DNA of 64,000 bases from the NCBI GenBank assembly GCA_036250225.1, contig JAPZLL010000021.1, forward strand, positions 124,001-188,000, given 5' to 3'. The stretch comes from Cercophora sp. LCS_1 (taxonomy: Eukaryota; Ascomycota; Sordariomycetes; Sordariales; Lasiosphaeriaceae). The position numbers and the translations under genes were made by a program. Below are positions 21,287-32,997 of the stretch, in pieces (the stretch's first letter is position 1; each line of letters begins with the position of its first letter). The notes under the pieces are model-generated. The model was given only the letters and a program-made list of their open reading frames with translations. It made no database searches and was not told the origin of the DNA.

Positions 21287-22869
21287 GCTCCTCAGGGTCA
21301 AGCGTTCACAGAGATTACGAACCACGGCATTCCTCTCTGTGCATAGGATCGGAACTTGGGTTTTTTCTTCTTCGTTGCATCGCAGCATGGAGTCTTGGGT
21401 TCCTTTCTTCTTGTATTATCACGACGCTCGGTCTTGTATTTGTCCGGTCATCATAGTCGGCGTTCCCCAGTTCGGTATTTCCTTTCAGCATTTCCTTGTT
21501 CGGCACGACGTTGGCATCAGACAGCTCTACGCAAGGTCTGGCTTACAGCGCAGTCATCACAGTCGACATTTCTCATTTCGGTTACCGTACACTCACCGTG
21601 TACATTCACCGCGGTTCGGTCATGGGCAGAAGAGATCATCACCCTTGTTACTCTTGGGAGAAGACTCGCCTGGCCTAGTTCGGTACGTCACGGGTCTTTC
21701 ACGGGTCGGTTTGCCATGGTTTGGTCATTGGTAGAAGACATCACCCATTGCTCCCGGGAGAATACTCGCCTGGCCTGGTTCATTCGGTCTTTTGGAGTTC
21801 GGGTTTTGCATGGGACGGTACAACGGAAATGAAGGCACAGGCTCCCTGGTACAAGGTTTGAGCATGGTTTGATCTGGTTTGGTCTTCGGAGTCGGTTGGC
21901 GTTCATGGGGGTTCTTTAGCCTAGGAGATGGATGCTTTCTGGGATGGGACTTTACGGTATCGGAGCTAGCATGACGGAACTTGCATGGCGTTACTGGAAC
22001 TGCGAGTGCAGCTGGAAAGTCAGCACCATCAGGTATCGCTGGAACTGCAGTACCAGCAGTCAGCATCAGTTAGGAGGAATCGATGATTCCTCAACTTGTC
22101 TCTGTGCTTTGTGTGCTGTGAACTAGCTTTGTCGAACCAGCCCATTAGGGGCTGTGTAACATTGTCCTCGATGCTGTGAACCGTTGGCCACCGCTCATAG
22201 TGAGTATAATGAACAGCTGTGACGTCACCTGTGCAATACTTGGAGCCAACCAAAATGCCAGAGACAAAGACTGCAAGGCCAAGCCTGGTGGTGCTGTCAA
22301 GGAGACCCTGGCTTCGGGACAAATACCCCTTTTCACAGAGATGTTGGGAGTCGCCCTGCTTTGGAATAACCAAAGACCGAGATGGTTCTGATGAATTTGA
22401 ACAGCATTCGCAACAAGTATTCACATAGAGCAGAGAGACCACAAACAGCCAAACCCAAGATCCCATTGCATCCAGAAGAAGAATGACGTCGTTGCTGGGT
22501 CACACGTAAACACCGTCCGAGCTTGAAAAGGGGCACCAAGACGCGCTACCACTAGCCGAAGTTTGCCCGACGCGATCCAGTCAACGCGTCAGCCAAAAAA
22601 AAAAAGTTGCGATAACGCATGAATCCTGCTTATCGACGATAAGATTTTTGAGTTGCCTCTGCAAGCCGATTTTCTGCACCGACTCAACCCGGTCCCTTGT
22701 CTTGCCCAAGAGTTCACCCGGAAACAGGATCGCGGGATTGAGATAAGCAATCCTGTGAATTCTTCACTTTCGAGGTTCCCCTTTCCATCCGATCCATCCG
22801 ATCCATCCGGCTGAATTTGACACAATCGCCACACCTTCAGAGAGAGAAAGCAGTGTCGACCAAGTGATC
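21287..22869. other. Intergenic region between RRM gene and RIM2
   Basis: No gene supported. An imperfect ~60-nt direct repeat occurs at 21619-21681 and 21723-21782, sharing GGAGAANACTCGCCTGGCCT. Three copies of a 9-bp GATCCATCC-type repeat sit at about 22786-22808, upstream of RIM2. Confidence 0.45.
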
Positions 22870-24138
22870 ATGGCCTCAATCGCCGTTGCCAGGACTCGGC
22901 CGGGTTCCGAACCCGAGGACGTCCGGCTGGTGCAGTCCCGCGAAACAGGCGACATCATCCCCGAGTCCTCACAGGGCGACCCGATCGTTAGAAACGGAAA
23001 GGGAAACCCCTTTGCGAAATCATGGGCGCATTTTGTCGCTGGAGGGTAAGTGTCGGTCAAACCAGGGCGCAACTACGCACAATGCCACTGGCAACCACTG
23101 GCAACCACTGACACGGGGGTTGCAACAGGATTGGCGGCATGACGGCGGCCACGCTCACAGCACCGCTTGACGTGCTCAAAACACGCCTCCAGTCGGATTT
23201 CTACCAGGCACAGCTGCGAGCAACGAGATCGGCGCATGCGGCGCACATGAACCCCGTCCGCGCGGCCGGCTACCACTTTGCCGAGACCTTTCAGATCCTC
23301 AAGTCGGTCTACCGAATAGAAGGGCCGCGGGCCCTATTCAAAGGGCTCGGTCCGAACCTCGTCGGGGTTGTTCCCGCGCGGTCCATCAACTTTTTCACCT
23401 ACGGCAACGGCAAGCGGCTGATCGCAGAGCACCTGAACGGCGGCCGCGACAGCGCGTGGGTGCATCTCACGGCGGGCATAGTGGCGGGCGTCACGACGAG
23501 CACGGCAACAAACCCCATCTGGATGGTCAAGACACGCCTGCAGCTGGATAAGAACATTGCGGCGGAATCCGGGGGCGTGACGCGGCGGCAGTACAAGAAC
23601 AGCTGGGATTGCATCAAGCAGATCCTGCGCAACGAGGGCATCCGCGGCATGTACAAGGGCATGAGCGCGAGCTACCTGGGCGTGGCCGAGTCGACGCTGC
23701 AGTGGATGATGTACGAGCAACTCAAGCAATCGCTGGCGGCGCGCGAGGAACGCATTCAGCTCAGCGGGCGCGGCAAAACGGCGTGGGACCGCGCGCTGAG
23801 CTGGTTTGGCGAGTCGGGCGCAGCGGGGAGTGCCAAACTGGTGGCCGCCGTTTTGACGTATCCGCATGAGGTACGTTGCCTGGTCTCCCTTGGTTGCGAA
23901 GTCAACTAACGTGTCGCAGGTTGCCCGCACCCGGCTCCGACAAGCGCCCATGGCTGACGGAAAGCCCAAGTACACCGGGCTGATCCAATGCTTCAAGCTC
24001 GTCTACAAGCAGGAAGGCATGATTGGTCTCTACGGCGGCATGACGCCCCACCTCCTCCGAACCGTCCCCAGCGCCGCCATCATGTTTGGCATGTACGAGG
24101 TCATCCTCCGTCTGCTGGGGACTTCGTCCGCAACTTGA
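22870..24138 (+). CDS. RIM2: Mitochondrial pyrimidine nucleotide carrier
   Basis: SLC25-family carrier of 378 aa matching yeast Rim2, which exchanges pyrimidine nucleotides across the inner mitochondrial membrane. Exons 22870-23045, 23129-23870 and 23920-24138. The three carrier repeats show PLDVLKTRLQSD, NPIWMVKTRLQLDK and YPHEVARTRLRQ; GLGPNLVGVVPARSINFFTYG, QYKNSWDCIKQILRNEGIRG and GMTPHLLRTVPSAAIMFG are diagnostic for the Rim2 branch. The N-terminal ~45 residues are an extension before AHFVAGGIGGM. Intron 1 contains three CCACTGGCAA copies near 23089-23116; intron 2 has a CAACTAAC branch point. It is convergent with SNX3. Confidence 0.93.
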
Positions 24139-24910
24139 TCTCTCCTCTCTGCACACTGTACCACCATGTTTGAGTAGGGGGCGCGCGCAGCTGACCGTTG
24201 CGGGCGAGTCTGTAGAGGGGAGCTCACCCCCTCTGGTAATGTCCTGGTTTTCTGGTTTAGTGCTTGTCGTCTCTGGCTGATACCCCGAATCGTAGAGGGC
24301 AGCGAGCATGTAGCATAGATGGGGTGCGCGGCTTGTGTATTGTGTATTGTATTGTATGATGTACCATAGAGCATTGGGGCGTTTGGGGTCTAGGAAAACG
24401 GCTGCATGGACAGGGTGCCGGGGTGCATATGGAGTGATGGGATATGACGTGTGGAACGGAGGGAGGTCGATGATACATTCGAGGCAACTGAGCTGCTGGG
24501 ATGAGGGTTCAGAGCGCGCCTTGCTATCCTGGGTTTCCGGGAACATGAACGCATCGGAGAATAATACGATCACTCCTCTTATCCTCCTCTTGACAATCAA
24601 GCCAATGGTATTCCTGCCCGGACTAGCAAACACACAACACACCCATCGGTCAGTAATCAGGCATCCATTCAGCCTCGCCTCGCCATCAAACCAAGGTGCT
24701 ACCAACAGAACGGAGGAGGCTGGATTATGTACCACGCCCACTCAGACTCAAGACGGCCGCCCCAACAGCAATTAACCACCCCTATTCATTCGTTCATTCA
24801 TCCTCATCAACAACCTTGAGTACCATCTCGCGTTGTTCCCCCTGTCTCGGCATCCGTTTCCTCAGTCGGTTTCTCTCTCCTTTTCCCCTGACCATCCTCC
24901 ATACCACTTG
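24139..24910. other. Convergent 3' region between RIM2 and SNX3
   Basis: Presumed 3' UTRs. A TGTATTGTGTATTGTATTGTATGA stretch near 24336-24360 could serve in 3'-end formation. No gene seen. Confidence 0.4.
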
Positions 24911-25744
24911 TCACCAGGCGTTCCTATCCCAATTCGGGTCTGTTTTGTTAGCATGTTCTGTCGAACCGCTTTACACCTCTCCGCCTCTTTTTATTCTTCC
25001 CCGCCGCAGTGTTCCCATCGCCAACACCTCTCATTATACGAAAAAGGGCTAAAACTCACCCTGCACAAAAGCAGCCAAAACCTTGCTCCCCGTTTGCAAA
25101 AGCGGATGTCCCACTACGATCTTGAGGAACTTCTCCAACCCCACCCGTCGCCCCTCAATCACATCGTCGCTGAACCGGTTCGTGAACACTTTACCCGGCA
25201 ACGGGGGGATGGTGACGCGCGCGCTCTCGCGCTCCAAGATGTCGCGGAACCACTCAAAGTCCGAGTAGCGTCTGCGCACCGTCGACTGTCGCAGCTTGAA
25301 GGCGGGGATGTTGGTTCGGCAGACGATTTCGTAGTCGGTGTACATGTGCCGGCCTATGCCGTGGGTTCGGGGGTTTCGGACCTGGTCATGTCAATGTGGG
25401 GGAGGAGACAGGAGACAAGGAGAAAGGGGATGGGATGGGATGGGATGAGACAGGAAGCAAGGGGAGCGGGGAGCGGGAGAGCAAAAGGGAGGGAATGAAG
25501 AAAGGCGAGTAAATAGGAAAGGAGGGAGAGCGAAGGGGAAGGTGCGCACCTCAATCTCGAGAAAGTTTTCCGGCGGTCCGTAGATCTCGTCAAAAGACTG
25601 CTGGCGCGTGTCGGGCATGGACTGCAGGATGGGTCGGTGCAGACGGGCTGCTGCTGCTGCCGCTGCCGCAGACGGCGAGGAAGGGGATGTAGGAGACGTG
25701 GGCTCAGCGCTCGGAGCGCGAGCGGACGGGTCGGTGGACGCCAT
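24911..25744 (-). CDS. SNX3: Sorting nexin 3 (PX-domain retromer cargo adaptor)
   Basis: 181-aa PX protein orthologous to yeast Snx3/Grd19, which binds PI3P on endosomes and helps retromer retrieve cargo to the Golgi. Exons (minus): 25550-25744, 25060-25381 and 24911-24939. The N-terminus is Ser/Pro-rich with an eight-Ala tract; NFLEIE leads into the PX domain with TDYEIVCRTNIPAFKL, VRRRYSDFEWFRDIL (basic PI3P site), IPPLPGKVFTNRF and GHPLLQTGSKVLAAFVQ. The last exon supplies DPNWDRNAW. The first intron (168 nt) carries four GGGAT copies on the plus strand; the second has a GCTAAC branch point. Confidence 0.93.
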
Positions 25745-26452
25745 TTTGGCGGTTTGGGGGGAGGGGAGGGGGGGTTTTGTGGTGTGGTGTTGAGCGGTTG
25801 CTCGAGGGAGCTGTGGTGGAGTGTTTCGTTTTATGCGCGCGGTCGGCAACAGCAGTGCGAATGGTGCTAAGCTCGGTGAGGATGCAGGATTCAGGTGGTG
25901 CTGTTGGCGATGCGTGGTTATCAAAGTGTGAGGCTCGGCGGCGGCGTGCAAGGTGGGGTGCCCAGGCTGCTTCGAGTCCCAAGTGACATAATTCAAAGAA
26001 GGCGGGAGCTTGGTGGGGCCGTGTCACGCCTCCATACCGGTGCTGAGCATTTATGAGACCCGAGAGACAAAGCTTCGTGGCCCGCTTTTTTTCCGAGGCA
26101 GAGATGTGGTAAGTGAAACCGACCTTTATCTCCTCAGTTTTCAGGGAGCAATTGACCTCATGCATTCATGTGTCCAAAAAAGCTGGCACCTCTCCCATTC
26201 GTCAAGACGAGGGCTGTGAATGAGCATCTGGCCGCGCTTGACTTGGATATGTGCGATGTATTCAATGGAGGGGCGGATGGACTCATTCACCAGGAAATGA
26301 AGTCGTTCATTTGGAAGGCTCTGACTCTGGAGAATCGGGAGCAGCACAACAATGTAAACAAACCGCCTACAAACTTCACCATCGTGGAGAGAGCTAACCA
26401 TGTTTGCCTGCAAGCGAGTCCACGGTCTGTGACAGCATCCGTGCCACCTACC
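25745..26452. promoter_or_regulatory. Divergent region between SNX3 and the NLR gene
   Basis: Holds both promoters. An open frame upstream of the chosen NLR start (from 26168) does not look like a domain and is treated as leader. Confidence 0.4.
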
Positions 26453-29067
26453 ATGACTACTAATCTCTCGTTCCTCTCTCAACATTCACGTAAGTTTGTT
26501 TTTCCCCTGTTGCGTCGATATTTTTACTCGTGGAATATCGTGCCTGATTGTCTTCTTAGGTGGTGATAATTTTCCGGCGTCGCCAACGACCGCGCCCACA
26601 ACTCCACCAAGGCCTGTCGCCAGGATGCCGATGAGCTCTTCTCCCACGGGATCGTTTGAGACAGGCCACAGCTTTGTGATCGTTACACCGACAACCAAGC
26701 TCCCCTGTTTCTTCGTAGATGGCCATCCACGAAATCCCGTCTTCGTCGGACGCGGCGAGGAGCTTGAGAAGCTGGACGACTACTTGCTGGCAGATCCCCA
26801 ACCCAGGCCACGAGTGAACAACACAACGAAAAGAGCCTGTGCAATTTGGGGTGTTGGCGGAGTCGGGAAAACCCAAATTGCTGTCGAATGGGCTTACTCA
26901 CGGAAAAGCGAATTTCAAGCCGTGCTTTGGGCCAACGCGCAATCAAGGGAACAGCTAGACATATCCTTCAGCCAGATCGCAGAGAAGCTGGGTCTGTTGA
27001 CGCAAGCAAATAGCTTGAGCCCCCGCACTGTCGTCAGAGAAGTCAAGGAGTGGCTCGCGGATCCGCTCATGTCGACACCTTCCTCAAGCCAGGGCGTGGA
27101 CACTGCATCTGCTGTGAAACCCGCTCGAGCCTCATGGCTTTTGATATTTGACAGCGTCGGGGATCTCGACGACCTCCACAGCTACTGGCCCGAGGGGGAC
27201 GAGGGCAGCATCTTAGTCACCTGCCGAGACCCAAAGATCGAAGAGAATCCTTCCTTCGCTTGCAACAGCATTGAGCTCGATCCTTTCTCCCAGGATGATG
27301 CGCTGGACTTCTTCAAAAAGTCGCTGGGAGGTCTTATTCGAAAAACACCATCGGACTCGGAAGAAGCAACGACTGTGGCACTGCAGTATCTCGCAGATCG
27401 GCTTCACTACTTCCCGCTGTACATGACAGCCGTGGCTGGTGCTATGAAACGGCTTGGCATCACCGCTCAGGAATACCTGACGTATTACCAGTCGGAGATT
27501 GGGAGCGCCAAGTTGTTTGCCTCTGAAGTGCCAGAATATGGACACCGATCCATGGCGTTGAGTTGGGACCTGGAGAGCCTCTCCGAGGGGGCGGCCGCCC
27601 TGTTGAACGTCGCCTCCCTCCTAAGCACAACCGGAATCTCGGAAGATATTCTCCGGCAGAAACCGGAAGGCGCTCTCGCAATAGACTTCCCTCAGGATGC
27701 AGTGTCGTACTTTGAAGATTTGGCCGTGCTCTCCCAATCGTCCTTTGCCATTAGGAACATTCCGGAGAAGTCCATCTTCGTCCACGACATAGTGCAAGAT
27801 GTGACGCGAGCCATGCTTGTATCCACCGCAGGAAAGATGGAGAGAACATTCGAAGCCACGGTAAAGTTGGTATCTGCCGTCTGGCCATTTGTCACGGTCG
27901 CGCCCCAGCCTGTTTTTGCCGAGTATCGTCAGAACAAAAGATGGAATCAGTGCGAACGCATCTACCCCCATCTCCTCAGTCTCAGCAACGTCTTCGAGAG
28001 ATACTCGCTCCTGCAGGCACCCTCCTTGGAAGTTTACGATTTCACCCTGCTGCTTAGCGAGATGGCATGGTATCAACTCGAGCGCGCAGACCCGACCTCG
28101 TGTCAAGCTGCCGCTGATCTCGCCCTCAAGATCGTCGAGGAGCGCGGCCTCCCCGAACGTGAGGCCTTTCGCGCCATCGTATCCGCGGTTCACGGCACGC
28201 TGCAGCAGTTAGCTTTCGATACGAATGATCCGAAATCCTGCTTCTTCCACGCCCAACAAGCGCTCACGATTCAGGAAGATCTTTGTGCGCAGTCCGGACG
28301 ACGCACCCAGAAGTTGGCCGTTGCCTTGAGCGAGATGGGCAAGGCCTGCTCGCGGAATAAGCTATATCACAAAGCCCTGGATTGCTACGAAGAATCCCGC
28401 CGGATCAGAGAAGCACAGCCCGGGTTCAAGCCTGCAGCCCTTTACACCTATCACTTGGGTCGTGGCCATGCGCTGTGGCTTCTCGGTAAACATGACGAGG
28501 CGAGCAGCTCGATCGAGCAAGCCCTGCAACTCCAGGTGGAAACCTATGGCGTGGTAGACGACACAACGTCACACCGGTACGTTAGAAACTGAATTTATTG
28601 TTTCCCGCTGAACATGACTGACCCGTCGCCGCAGCACTGGACTCGCTCTGTTTGCACTGGGCAATATCCGCCTGAGCCAAGGCAGACTCCTCGAGTCTCA
28701 CTCTCTCCACCAAAGGGCACTGCGACAGTTCAAAGTGTCGGTTGGTGTGAACCACATGTACTACGCTGCCGCGTGCTACAAAGACGGGGAGCATAATATG
28801 CGGTTCAACGAGTACGAGTTCTCCAAGCTCAGATTCGAGACTGCGCTACGAGTCTACTGTGACGACAAACACTACCGCCAGGAAATAGCGCGGACCAAGT
28901 TCCAGCTCGGAAAGGCCTTGCTTTGCCTTGGGGAGACGGGCCGCGGAGGCGAGCTGATGAAGGACGCCCGGAAACTCTACGGGGAGTTGGTACCCGACAA
29001 CAGCTGTGCTCCCAACGAGCTGAACGATGCCGATTTTGATGACTTGATATGCTTCTGGTTCCGGTAG
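26453..29067 (+). CDS. NLR-type STAND protein: NB-ARC plus TPR repeats
   Basis: Exons 26453-26489, 26560-28576 and 28635-29067 encode 828 aa. NB-ARC: NPVFVGRGEELEKL leads in, P-loop GVGGVGKT at residues 110-117, Walker B LLIFD at about 206-210, then GSILVTCRD (sensor-like Arg), and VHDIVQDV at about 420, an MHD-like motif. The C-terminal half (about residues 560-800) shows TPR-like helices: EMGKACSRNKLYHKALDCYE, HLGRGHALWLLGKHDEASSS and TGLALFALGNIRLSQGRL. The N-terminal ~75 residues are Pro/Thr/Ser-rich with no recognised effector domain, unlike HET, Patatin or Goodbye NLRs. Fungal NLRs are implicated in non-self recognition and programmed cell death; this member's role is inferred only. The start could lie upstream at 26168 in the same frame. 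Confidence 0.83.
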
Positions 29068-30473
29068 TACACAGACAGGGGGGGGGGGGCACTCAGCATC
29101 GTTACGTTCTTTTATGGCCATCTCTGATGATTCCACAGGTGCTCTGCAAAGGTAAATAAGAGACGAAAGATTGGGACGAGGCTAGAAAGCCAACTGCACA
29201 GTAAAAGTATTCCTGGCAATGAACCCTTACGTTTTGTGCTAACCTCACTCTTTCCCTCATGTTTTAATGCTGATTTTCTTCCCTTGATCTCCCTCTCTTG
29301 GCTATCGATTGGAGGGGTGACGGTGAGTCAAATTCTCGAAGGAGATCCCAGGACAGTAGGTTATATGTCAGTCATGCCTCTTTTCAAACTCGGTGCTCGA
29401 TGGGCACTCCCAGGAATGGGACTCAAAGGCAGTCTGCGCAGGCCCACGGTTTCCGTGTTTTTGAGATTCCAATACTAGATAGAGTTCCTTCTGAGCTAAA
29501 GACGTAGCTAGATAAACTCGGGAAGATCATGGGTGAACTGGCTATAAGAAACATGACTTCACTTGGTTGAGAAAGTGCCTTGGGCTATCAAAATCTTGCG
29601 TACCCTGCAGCCATCCCCATCATTAGGCCCTGTACCCACTCAAAACCAAGGACCACGTCCACCAGACTGGGCGGTTGCCAGTTGCGGCGGCGTTCGGCTC
29701 GGACACACTATCTGGCGTAAATAATGCTCAACAGTGATCCCGAAAAGAACCCCCTCCAACATAGGTGGGGGGATAGCCTAATCAGCGCTCCATGTGTTAC
29801 AGCTACGAAGGCTTTCTGCCCAGGCTTAGTGCAACGGTCGACCGTTGCAATCCAAGCCGTGCCCGTCGGACACGCACGTTGTCGTTGATCTTTCTACACA
29901 ATCATCATAGTTCCCCTCGGCTTGCGGGTTATCACACCCACCAAGATCGCCCCTCTGAGAGAAATCAACGCGACCGGGGCGACCGGGGCGACCTCAACAG
30001 CTCATATAAAGGGGCAAGGTGATCGCAGATCCCAAAGCTAGTGCAGGGGCACGGCTTTCAGCTGTGCCCACCGCGCTCGCCGTCATCCAGCATGTTGAAC
30101 TCGTTTTTGTGAGCGGCCGACCACTCAGAAAACGGAAGCCTGGACGGCAACACATAGATTACACTTCGGCCCATTTTAGCCAGCATCCTTCTTGTTCTGT
30201 AATCAGAAGAAGACAAGCAATTCGAGACAGGGAGACGGCATGCCTTCTCATGTTCTTCGGCAGCTTGGCTCAGGCATCCCGTAGTCGGGTGTTGCTAACC
30301 GCCACCTATGGTACATACCTCTACGTCTTGCTATCGACGTGAACTTTTGGCACCTCGATACCCTCTGAAACCGCCGCCCAAATGCCATAATCAACAACAC
30401 TATACAGTTCTTCCGTGACCGTATATGGGTCTCCCATCTCACCGCATCATCTCTCACCCTGTTGGCGCGGTTC
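29068..30473. other. Convergent intergenic region
   Basis: 1.4 kb between the NLR stop and the SF3A1 stop. No supported gene. A short 9-nt direct repeat (GCGACCGGG) lies near 29969-29992. Confidence 0.4.
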
Positions 30474-32125
30474 CTACTTCTTATCGCCATACTTTTGGTG
30501 AAGCGCCCGGATCTGCTCTGTCAAGTTGTGCGTTTGCACTTGACTGATGTGCGCCTGGCTCTTGCCTTCGGGATTACCGTCAAAACTATTCATCGCTACC
30601 TTCTTCCTCCGAGCTTGCTCCTCTTCTGAGACCGGTTGCCCGGTCACCCCGTCAAAGAGGTCGCTTCGCTGGCTGGCGAGACGTTTGAGATTGTTGGCAA
30701 CGTCCACCGTCGACAGATTCGTCGTCGCATACCGTGCTTCAGCCTTGGCCTTCTGCTGCTTCCACAACGGGTCGAGCATTTCAACTGCAACTTGTCAGCA
30801 TCCACCATGCATCGCCTGACGACAAACTTACTTCTCATGTGCTCTTGCATCTCATCTAGCGGAATGTGCTGATAGCAGTTCGGGCAAAGCCCTGTTTGAG
30901 CACCAAACTTGTTTGCTGCCTTTTGGGCAGCACGTGGGACATAGTTCTCCTTGATCTTCATCGGCGCAATGCCACCCCGAGCCTCGGCTTGTGCCTGCTG
31001 CACCCGCTGTCGATCCTGCTCCCTCTGCTGTATCCTCTGCAACTCCTCCTCTTCTTCTGCACTTCTTGTTCGAATTCCCGGGTACGTAGCGCCGTACACC
31101 TGAGGCGGAGGCGTGTTTGCCGCCGAAACAGGCTGAGGAGCAGGTGGTGGCACCTGAGAGCCGTACGTCTGAGGAGGATATGCGTTGTAGGTTGTGTCGT
31201 CAAAGGGAAACGCCTCCTCAATCCTGAGGTTGGAGCTGATCGACATCTTGTTCTTCTCCTCCAGCGACGCATACTGGAGATCGTTGAGGGTTGTCGGTGG
31301 AGGCAGAGCCGCCTGGTCATCTGATTCGGTAAACACAATTGTCTCAACCACAACAAAGTCGTTCCAGTCGATCCGGGCAAACTCAATCTTCTTCTTCTCT
31401 TCCTCCTCCTCGCGCTTGATCTTCTCGGCCTCCACCCAGCTGGCATACTTGGCTCTCTGCTTCGCGCGCTGGAAAACGTGGAACTTGTCGCTGACGTTGC
31501 GTCGCAACTCGCTCACGCGCCCCTCCTGGAGCTTGCCGCCCTCGCCATTGACGCCGCTCTCGCGCAGGAGAATGGAGTACTGGTCGATCATGCTCTGGAA
31601 AAAGTTGTGAAAGGTGTGGTTGGGTATCAAGAACTGGAACTGCGGGTTGCCGGCCTCACGCTGGGCAAGCTGGGTCATGAACGGTCGCCCATTCTTTGCG
31701 ACGAACAAGGCAGTTAGTCGCACAATCTCCAAGTCTTTCTGGCTCATGCGAGGCATACGGGCTGAGAATTGGAAGTCGGGCGGTTTGGCCGGGCCCTCGG
31801 GCTCGTCCTTCACTGGCACCACGGCGGCATCCCCGCTGCGACCGGCGGCAACAGCGGTGCCGCGGCCGGCCTTGATTTCTTCTTTTCGCCATTCGTAGTA
31901 CGCGTTGTACGGGTCGCTGCTCGTCATCAGGAAGCTGAACTTGGGGTTCTTTCCATGGTTGTCGCGGATGCGCTGCTCGAGGCCCACACCTCCGCGCATC
32001 ACGTAGCCAGCCGTCTTCTCGATCGCCTCGCGGATCTCGCCGGGCGGGGGGATGATGATGCCAGGCGGTGGCTTGATGCCGTCCAGCTGGGCCGCGGCGG
32101 CCGTGTCCCCGTTTGCAACGGCCAT
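30474..32125 (-). CDS. SF3A1: Splicing factor 3A subunit 1 (SF3a120/Prp21 homologue)
   Basis: 534-aa component of the U2 snRNP SF3a complex. Exons (minus): 30832-32125 and 30474-30784. Two SURP modules are visible: SURP1 from EAIEKTAGYVMRGGVGLEQR through FSFLMTSSDPYNAYYEWR, and SURP2 from LEIVRLTALFVAKNGRPFM through FQFLIPNHTFHNFFQ. A charged region with SFV-like KIEFARIDWNDFVVVETI follows, then a Pro/Gln-rich segment, CPNCYQHIPLDEMQEHMR, and across the intron IEMLDPLWKQQK. The C-terminal ubiquitin-like domain of the human protein is not present; the protein ends LHQKYGDKK. The 47-nt intron has a GTAAGT donor. It is divergent from PMT1. Confidence 0.93.
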
Positions 32126-32997
32126 CGTGCGCTGCGGTTGTTGCGAGCGATGCTGAAATGTCGTTCCGTTGCGACTGGAAGAAGTCGCGGAAAGAATCAC
32201 TTCCGATCTTGGCGCTTGAGGCGAATCGCGTTTGCCTGGCCCGTGCAAAAGTGTAACACCGCTGCAGCCCCACTTAATTTTTCAAAGTATCGGTTGTCTC
32301 CCCTTTGGTGACGCAACGCACGCCTGCTCGACCATCGACAATATCAATTGCCCTGCGCGAGTGCGCTCAGTTGCAACCGTGGCTACAGGCATCTAGTGCC
32401 CCGCTTGGTGATTGTCCTGCAAAAGCTGAAGCCGCGAGCATCACAGTGCAAAAACAGTGCCCCCAACCACTCGTATCCCCAAATTTGGGACCAGACTTCA
32501 GGGTGGGACAGGGGCACAGGGGGGAGAGTGTGCCTGGAGAAGCACCCAACGCGGTCTGGTCGCAGGGCTGGCAGCCAATGAACCCGGCGGGGATCCCCAT
32601 CAGCTCCCTTGGCAACCCGCTCCTCGCACGGACTACGAGGGATGAGGCCACTTAGCCTCCCATTGAATTTATGGAAAGCTGGAAAGCTGCAACCCCTTTC
32701 CAACTTCACCGTCAGCCCCGAGGTTCGACGCAGGAGACCAAGACTGAGCAGAGTGGAAAAAAAACCCGCCTCCGTTCGATCGCGTGTCCTTCCTACCGCT
32801 TTTTCTCTTCTTCAATGCCACTGGCAGCCTTGTAATGACCCTTACGCTTCTCGACTCTCATTAATCCCGGTTTTATGTGTCCTTGGGTCTCGGCTGAAGC
32901 TGCAAGCCCATAAACTCTTTTTGCGCGCCGACACGACCCAATCCGCCGTCAATCAACACCGGCTCCCGCTGGCTGTTTGACGTCGATTCCCTCCGCC
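32126..32997. promoter_or_regulatory. Divergent promoter of SF3A1 and PMT1
   Basis: 872 bp between divergent start codons; no specific motif recognised. Confidence 0.4.

Noticed and set aside
26168..26452. Extended NLR N-terminus starting at 26168
   Set aside because: In frame and open, but the translated segment shows no domain; the ATG at 26453 is equally supported. The choice needs transcript data.
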